Assembly (NCBI RefSeq): GCF_001704295.1
Contig: NZ_CP012334.1
Span: 818,084-882,083 of the forward strand
Direction of reading: 5' to 3'
Length of the DNA: 64,000 nt
DNA from: Bordetella sp. H567
GTDB lineage: Bacteria; Pseudomonadota; Gammaproteobacteria; Burkholderiales; Burkholderiaceae_B
Position 1 is the first letter of the stretch. Each line of letters begins with the position of its first letter. Below the pieces are notes generated by a model. The model was given only the letters and a program-made list of their open reading frames with translations, was not told the DNA's origin and made no database searches. A program made the translations under genes and the position numbers. Shown here in pieces: positions 59,885-64,000 of this stretch.

Positions 59885-61167
59885 GGTTGCGCACCCTCTA
59901 GGGTGGTTTCGCGCGGGACGGGCGGGATCATCAGCGTGATTTCGACGCGGCGGTTCAGGGCGCGGCCCGCAGGCGTGTCGTTGGGCGCCATGGCGTCGGC
60001 ATCGCCGCGGCCCTCGGCGCGCACGCGGCCCGGCTGGCCCAGGCGCTGTTCCAGGATGGACTTGACCGTGTCGGCGCGGGCCTGCGACAGGTGCCAGTTG
60101 GACGGATAGCGCGCGCTGCGCATGGGTTGGTTGTCGGTGTAGCCGCGCACCAGGATGATGCCGTGCGTCTCGCGTAGGGCGTCGGCCACGCGCGACAGCA
60201 CCGTCATGTACGCGCCGCGCACTTCCGCCGCGCCCGACTCGAAGGCGCCGTCGCCGCGCAGCACGACCACGCTGCGGTCGACCTGGTCCTGCACGGTGAC
60301 CAGGCCGTCGCGGATTTCCGGCGCCAGGAATACGGCCAGCCGCGGCGACGGCGCGGGGCGTGGGGTGGGCGGCGCGGCGATCTGCACGGTGGGCGCCTTC
60401 AGCCCGTTCACGGCGGCGAACACCTGGTCGGACTGCCCGCCCAGCCGCCAGCCCAGCAGCAGGTACAGCAGCAGCGCCAGCACCGCCGCCAGCGCGCCAT
60501 AGGCCCACAAGGGCACGGGCAGGCGGCGCAGCTGGGCCTGCGCCGGCGCGTCGCGCCAGTGCGGCGACAGTTCGCGCGCATACTCGCCGCGCGCCGAGCG
60601 CAGAATGCGCAGCAGGCGCTGGCGCAGGGTTTCCAGCTGCGAGCGGCCGTTGTCCACCACGCGGTAGCGGCCTTCGAAGCCCAGCAGCAGGCAGTAGTAC
60701 AGGAGCTCCAGCAGGTCCAGGTGCTGGCTGGGATTCTGCGACAGCCGGCTCAGCAGCTGGAAGAACTTCTCCCCGCCCCAGGTTTCGTTATGGAAGGTGA
60801 CCAGCAGGCTGTGGGCCGACCACACGCCGCTGCCGCCCCAGGGCGTCAGCGCGGCCGCTTCGTCCAGCGCGGTGCACAGGCAGTAGCGCGCGCCCAGGAT
60901 GGTTTCGTTCGGGATGCCGGCCTGCTGCGCCCGCAGTTCGAACTGCCGCACTTCATCCAGCAGGTGTTCGCGCAGCATGGCCGGCGAAGGATGCGTGGCG
61001 GTCGCACGGATCTGCGGGATCAGGTCCAGCAGGGGATTGGCGGCGGCCACCAGCGGGTTGGACCCGCTGATCACGTATTCGTGCGGCCGCAGCCGGCTGG
61101 ACGCCGTGGCGCCGTCGTCGTCGATGCCGCCCAGCGGGCCGGGCAGGGCACTGTCCGATGCATGCAT
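59881..61167 (-). CDS. tssL: Type VI secretion system protein TssL, long form with OmpA domain
   Basis: A 428-residue DotU/TssL. The cytoplasmic DotU domain runs from about residue 30 to 225 (CTALDEAAALTPWGG, FHNETWGGEKFFQLL and LLYYCLLLGFEGRYRV). A single membrane span (about 235-255) follows. The C-terminus is a peptidoglycan-binding OmpA-like domain (GYTDNQPM and GRALNRRVEITL). Extended TssL proteins anchor the apparatus to peptidoglycan directly. Located between tssK and tssM in standard order. Confidence 0.96.
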   Translation of the reverse strand: MHASDSALPGPLGGIDDDGATASSRLRPHEYVISGSNPLVAAANPLLDLIPQIRATATHPSPAMLREHLLDEVRQFELRAQQAGIPNETILGARYCLCTALDEAAALTPWGGSGVWSAHSLLVTFHNETWGGEKFFQLLSRLSQNPSQHLDLLELLYYCLLLGFEGRYRVVDNGRSQLETLRQRLLRILRSARGEYARELSPHWRDAPAQAQLRRLPVPLWAYGALAAVLALLLYLLLGWRLGGQSDQVFAAVNGLKAPTVQIAAPPTPRPAPSPRLAVFLAPEIRDGLVTVQDQVDRSVVVLRGDGAFESGAAEVRGAYMTVLSRVADALRETHGIILVRGYTDNQPMRSARYPSNWHLSQARADTVKSILEQRLGQPGRVRAEGRGDADAMAPNDTPAGRALNRRVEITLMIPPVPRETTLEGAQP

Positions 61168-61188
61168 TGCGTTTCTCTCCCAGTGGCC

Positions 61189-62523
61189 CTAGTCGCGCAA
61201 GGCCCAGAATTCCATCGCCAAGCCGGGGAAATCGCCGGCCAGGTGCAGTGCCAGCGCGCCCGTCCGCTCCAGCTGCTTCCAGAAGTCGCCGTTCTTGTCC
61301 AGCTCGAAGTACACGTGGCCGGCGCTGTACGGAATCTGGCGCGGCGCCACGGGCAGGGCGCGCACGGTCACGCCCGGCAGCTGCAGATGGACCAGGTCGC
61401 GGATCTTTTCCACGGGGCCGATCTTGACCTGTGACGGAAAGCGCGTGCGCACCGTATCCGACGGCATGTCGGCGCGCACGGCGAGCACGAAGCCGGCGCT
61501 GCGCAGCAGGTTCAGGTCGGGCACCTGGGCCACGCTGACGCCCTGCCCGCGATCGTGCAGCGGGATGCGCAGCGCGCGCTGCTCCAGCACGGCCGACAGC
61601 GAACGGCGCAGTTCCTCCATCAGCGGCAGGAAGGTGGCTTCCAGGTCATCGTGCGCGTACTCGGGCAAGACCTCGGGCCGGCGCGTGGGCGAGGTGTAGG
61701 TCGCCAGGTCGCAGGCCAGCATCAGCCAGTCATGGAACAGGCGTTCGGGATGCAGGCCTTCCACTTGCCGGGCATGCCACAGCGCGCCCAGGTAGCGGTT
61801 GACCGTCTCCAGCAGCATGAAGTCCGAGGCTTCCGCCACGCCGCCGCGCCCGGGCTCCGACACGCGCTGCGCCAGGGCTTCGCTGCGCGCGTCCAGCAGG
61901 CCGTAAAGTTCCTGCACATAGCCGCGCAGCACCGGATGGGCCCCGCAGGCCAGCCACGGGGCGATATAGCGCTCGTCCAGCACGACGCGGTTGTCGGCGC
62001 GGCGTTCGACCACGCGCGCCACGCCCAGCCCCAGCCATTCGTCCGTCATCTCGCTTTCCAGCATCAGCCGCAGCCGCAGCCGGCCCACCTGCAACAGCGC
62101 CGGCTCCAGCCCCAGGCCGCCGCTGTCCTCGACTTCGGTCTCCGCCACCAGGTAGCGGGCCAGGGTAGCCTGCGCGTCTTCGTAGGCGACGTCGCCGGCG
62201 CCGGCGCGCACGCGCGGCAGCGCCAGCATCACGCGCGCGTCGCTGGCGCCGGCCGGCACGTCCAGCGCCGGGGGCGCTTCGTCGGCCTGCCAGAATTCGA
62301 AGGGCGTGCCGTCCGGCAGCACGCCGCGCGCTTCGGTCAGCGCGATCTTGCCCAGCGCCAGCGCGTCGCGGTCCAGGGCAAGATGCGTATAGCCCCAGAA
62401 GAAGGCCTGCCCCGCGGACGCGCGATGCTGTATGGCATGTTCGAGATAGCGCTCGAATTGCTGGAAATGCTGGGGACGCAGGAACATCCCCTCGGACCAG
62501 ATGACTTTGTTCCGCTGTGCCAT
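61189..62523 (-). CDS. tssK: Type VI secretion system baseplate subunit TssK
   Basis: A 444-residue TssK. The family start KVIWSEGMFLRPQHFQQFER is complete. Later conserved segments include FELDKNGDFWKQLERTGALA near the C-terminus. TssK trimers link the baseplate to the TssJLM membrane complex. It lies 21 bp before tssL and 22 bp after tssJ. Confidence 0.97.
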   Translation of the reverse strand: MAQRNKVIWSEGMFLRPQHFQQFERYLEHAIQHRASAGQAFFWGYTHLALDRDALALGKIALTEARGVLPDGTPFEFWQADEAPPALDVPAGASDARVMLALPRVRAGAGDVAYEDAQATLARYLVAETEVEDSGGLGLEPALLQVGRLRLRLMLESEMTDEWLGLGVARVVERRADNRVVLDERYIAPWLACGAHPVLRGYVQELYGLLDARSEALAQRVSEPGRGGVAEASDFMLLETVNRYLGALWHARQVEGLHPERLFHDWLMLACDLATYTSPTRRPEVLPEYAHDDLEATFLPLMEELRRSLSAVLEQRALRIPLHDRGQGVSVAQVPDLNLLRSAGFVLAVRADMPSDTVRTRFPSQVKIGPVEKIRDLVHLQLPGVTVRALPVAPRQIPYSAGHVYFELDKNGDFWKQLERTGALALHLAGDFPGLAMEFWALRD

Positions 62524-62545
62524 GACGTAGGGTTCGGGTTATCGC

Positions 62546-63085
62546 TCAGAAAGGCCACCAGGATCGATCGCGTTCGGTCTCGGACAGGCCCTTGGTGCCG
62601 ACCGCGATCTGGATCTTTTCTTCGTTGGGAGAGAACTGCCAGACCTTGTAGATATTGGTGTTCTGCGCCTCGGGCAGCGGGATCACCAGGCGCCACTGGC
62701 TATGCTCCAGGTCGCGGTAGCCGGCCACGATGCCCACCACGCGCGCCTCGGGGTTGCCGGGGCGCTCCACCGTCTGCGTTTCGCCCGGCTTGACGATGAC
62801 CTGGTCGCTATTGAGCAAATCCTTGCCCAGCGCGGCCTGCGGGTCGGCCTGCAGCGAGAAGTAATCGCGCGACTGGAAGGTGCCCGGCGATTTCAATTCG
62901 TAGACGGTGACCTGTATGGGCGACGGGCGCTGGTTCGTGTCCGGATTGACCTGCGGGTCCGCGCTCAGGACGATGGCATAGGGGACGGGTACTTGCCGCG
63001 CGGTCGACGAACATCCGGCCAGCGCCACCGTGCCGGCCAGGCAGGCAGCGGCCATTGCGCGTGCGAACAGCCTGCCTGGCTTCAT
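62546..63085 (-). CDS. tssJ: Type VI secretion system outer-membrane lipoprotein TssJ
   Basis: A 179-residue lipoprotein with lipobox VALAGCSS (Cys near residue 25) after a typical signal. The TssJ transthyretin-like fold is indicated by PIQVTVYELKSPGTFQSRDY and the central KPGETQTVERPGN. It binds the periplasmic end of TssM. ATG overlaps the stop of the upstream small lipoprotein gene. Confidence 0.95.
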   Translation of the reverse strand: MKPGRLFARAMAAACLAGTVALAGCSSTARQVPVPYAIVLSADPQVNPDTNQRPSPIQVTVYELKSPGTFQSRDYFSLQADPQAALGKDLLNSDQVIVKPGETQTVERPGNPEARVVGIVAGYRDLEHSQWRLVIPLPEAQNTNIYKVWQFSPNEEKIQIAVGTKGLSETERDRSWWPF

Positions 63086-63459
63086 AACGCGCCCCCTTGC
63101 ACGATTTCCCGTGCGTGCTTGAACACGGGGCCCCACATGGGATGCCCGGCTTCGTTGGAGGGCAGCTGGAAGGAAGGCTCGATGCGCAGGATGCGCACGA
63201 AACCGTCCTCGCACAGCTGCGTGTATTGCGTCAGGCAATAGCTGTAGGCCTGCAGCTTCAGCGCTTCGACGCGCGTATCGTCCGGCGCCTTGGTCAGCGT
63301 CTCGGACGTCGCCACGGTGCGGATCACGCCGCCATAGTCTGCGGCCATGTATTGCTGGCGAACTTCGTCCAGGGCCTGTCGCGCGGCGGGGTCGGGGGTC
63401 GCGCAGCCGCCCATTGCCGCCGTCACCATGAAGAACGGGATCAGGAGCTTCTTCATCAT
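63082..63459 (-). CDS. TssQ-like T6SS-associated lipoprotein
   Basis: A 125-residue predicted lipoprotein: MMKKLLIPFFMVTAAMGGCA gives a short signal with lipobox MGGC (Cys 19). The mature part is mostly helical (ALDEVRQQYMAADYGGVIRT, TPR-like). Its position between tssH and tssJ fits the Burkholderiales TssQ-family T6SS-associated lipoprotein; the exact role is unknown. Both ends overlap neighbours by ATGA. Confidence 0.8.
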   Translation of the reverse strand: MMKKLLIPFFMVTAAMGGCATPDPAARQALDEVRQQYMAADYGGVIRTVATSETLTKAPDDTRVEALKLQAYSYCLTQYTQLCEDGFVRILRIEPSFQLPSNEAGHPMWGPVFKHAREIVQGGAL

Positions 63460-64000
63460 GCGTACTCGTAGCGGAATTCGCCGTCCACGGCATCCAGTGT
63501 GATGGCGGTGATGCCGCGGTCCTGCGTCGATGCGGCCAGCAGGGCCTGGCTGATGTGGGGCAGCACGCTGTGGGTCAGGATGGCGTCGACCATGCGCGCG
63601 CCGGATTCCACTTCGGTGCAGCGCTCAGCCACCAGGGCGGTGGCGCGCGGCGACGCCGTCAGCGTGATGCCGTGGTTGTCCATCAGGCGCTGGCGGATGC
63701 GGCCGAACTGCAGGTCCACGACGCCCGCCAGCATGGCGTCGCTCAGGGGCAGGTAGGGCACCACCACCAGGCGTCCCAGCAGCGCCGCGGGGAACACGCG
63801 CAGCAGCGGTTCGCGCAGGGCCGATGCCAGGCCTTCCGCGTCCGGGGCAAGCTGCGGATCCTGGCACAGCCGGGCGATCAGGTCCGCGCCCACATTGGAC
63901 GTCAGCAGGATGATGGTGTTGCGGAAATCGATGTGGCGCCCTTCGCCGTCTTCCATCCAGCCCTTGTCGAAAACCTGGAAGAAGATTTCGTGCACGTCCG
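63456..64000 (-). CDS. tssH: Type VI secretion ATPase TssH (ClpV), C-terminal part
   Basis: The last 180 or so codons of a ClpV-type AAA+ ATPase; the gene continues past the right edge. Present are the end of the second AAA+ module (VHEIFFQVFDKGWMEDGEGR and IDFRNTIILLTSNVGADLI, the latter with the sensor-1 Asn) and the C-terminal small domain (TEVESGARMVDAILTHSVLP). ClpV disassembles the contracted sheath. VFDKGWMEDGEGR distinguishes ClpV from ClpB. The end overlaps the TssQ-like gene. Confidence 0.93.
   Translation of the reverse strand, partial: DVHEIFFQVFDKGWMEDGEGRHIDFRNTIILLTSNVGADLIARLCQDPQLAPDAEGLASALREPLLRVFPAALLGRLVVVPYLPLSDAMLAGVVDLQFGRIRQRLMDNHGITLTASPRATALVAERCTEVESGARMVDAILTHSVLPHISQALLAASTQDRGITAITLDAVDGEFRYEYA

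Noticed and set aside
1-64000. CRISPR arrays, tRNA or rRNA genes, insertion sequences, integrases or attachment sites.
   Set aside because: No regularly spaced repeats, cloverleaf-like sequences, transposase motifs or flanking duplications were seen on either strand.

Overview
The window is a very GC-rich, densely coded stretch of a beta-proteobacterial chromosome. It most resembles the Alcaligenaceae (Bordetella/Achromobacter group). The reasons are the codon use, a four-gene set matching the Bordetella lipid A glucosamine-modification (lgm) genes, an NAD-linked fds formate dehydrogenase, a DUF4148 protein, tripartite and peptide transporters with LysR/GntR/LacI regulators, and a Burkholderiales-type T6SS lipoprotein. 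No rRNA, tRNA, CRISPR array, insertion sequence or prophage was seen. Genus assignment is inference from gene content.

Left part (1-11.5 kb): the N-terminus of a LysR regulator diverges from an Asp/Glu/hydantoin-type racemase. Next come a D-aminoacylase on the opposite strand and a six-gene + strand run: an M81 (MlrC-like) metallopeptidase, a complete dipeptide-type ABC transporter and an amidase. Together they look like uptake and breakdown of peptides or N-acylated compounds containing D-residues. The same 13-bp dyad (TAAC-N5-GTTA) sits before both the racemase and the M81 gene.

11.5-17.6 kb: a - strand operon of TRAP binding protein, fused TRAP permease, LacI regulator, D-2-hydroxyacid dehydrogenase and a LigI-like amidohydrolase, preceded by a readable promoter with a perfect LacI-type palindrome at +1. 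17.8-21.7 kb: lipid A decoration genes (ArnC-like and ArnT-like glycosyltransferases, GtrA-like membrane protein, YdjC/ChbG-type deacetylase). 21.8-30.7 kb: GntR regulator with a DapA-family lyase, a truncated GNAT remnant, a lipoprotein-like hydrolase, a metallo-beta-lactamase-fold protein, LysE and EamA exporters divergent from a MocR regulator (with a large palindrome between them), a DUF442 phosphatase-like protein and a universal stress protein.

30.9-45.7 kb: a formate/molybdenum island. The - strand fdsG-fdsB-fdsA-fdhD-fdsD operon continues to an oxalate/formate-type MFS carrier. A ModE/LysR-like regulator diverges from it and is followed by moaA and mobA, which face moaD-moaE-moaB-moeA and moaC. 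These make the molybdopterin guanine dinucleotide cofactor that FdsA needs.

45.8-53.3 kb: a large DUF748/AsmA-like envelope protein with an OmpA-like tail, a dienelactone hydrolase-like protein, a peroxiredoxin, an MFS carrier and a DUF4148 protein with a clear terminator. 53.4-64 kb: a type VI secretion operon on the - strand (tssH partial, TssQ-like lipoprotein, tssJ, tssK, tssL with OmpA domain, tssM, tagF). It ends in a membrane-anchored kinase-like protein that lacks the kinase N-lobe and catalytic residues but carries a PEGA domain. Many of these genes overlap by ATGA, indicating translational coupling.
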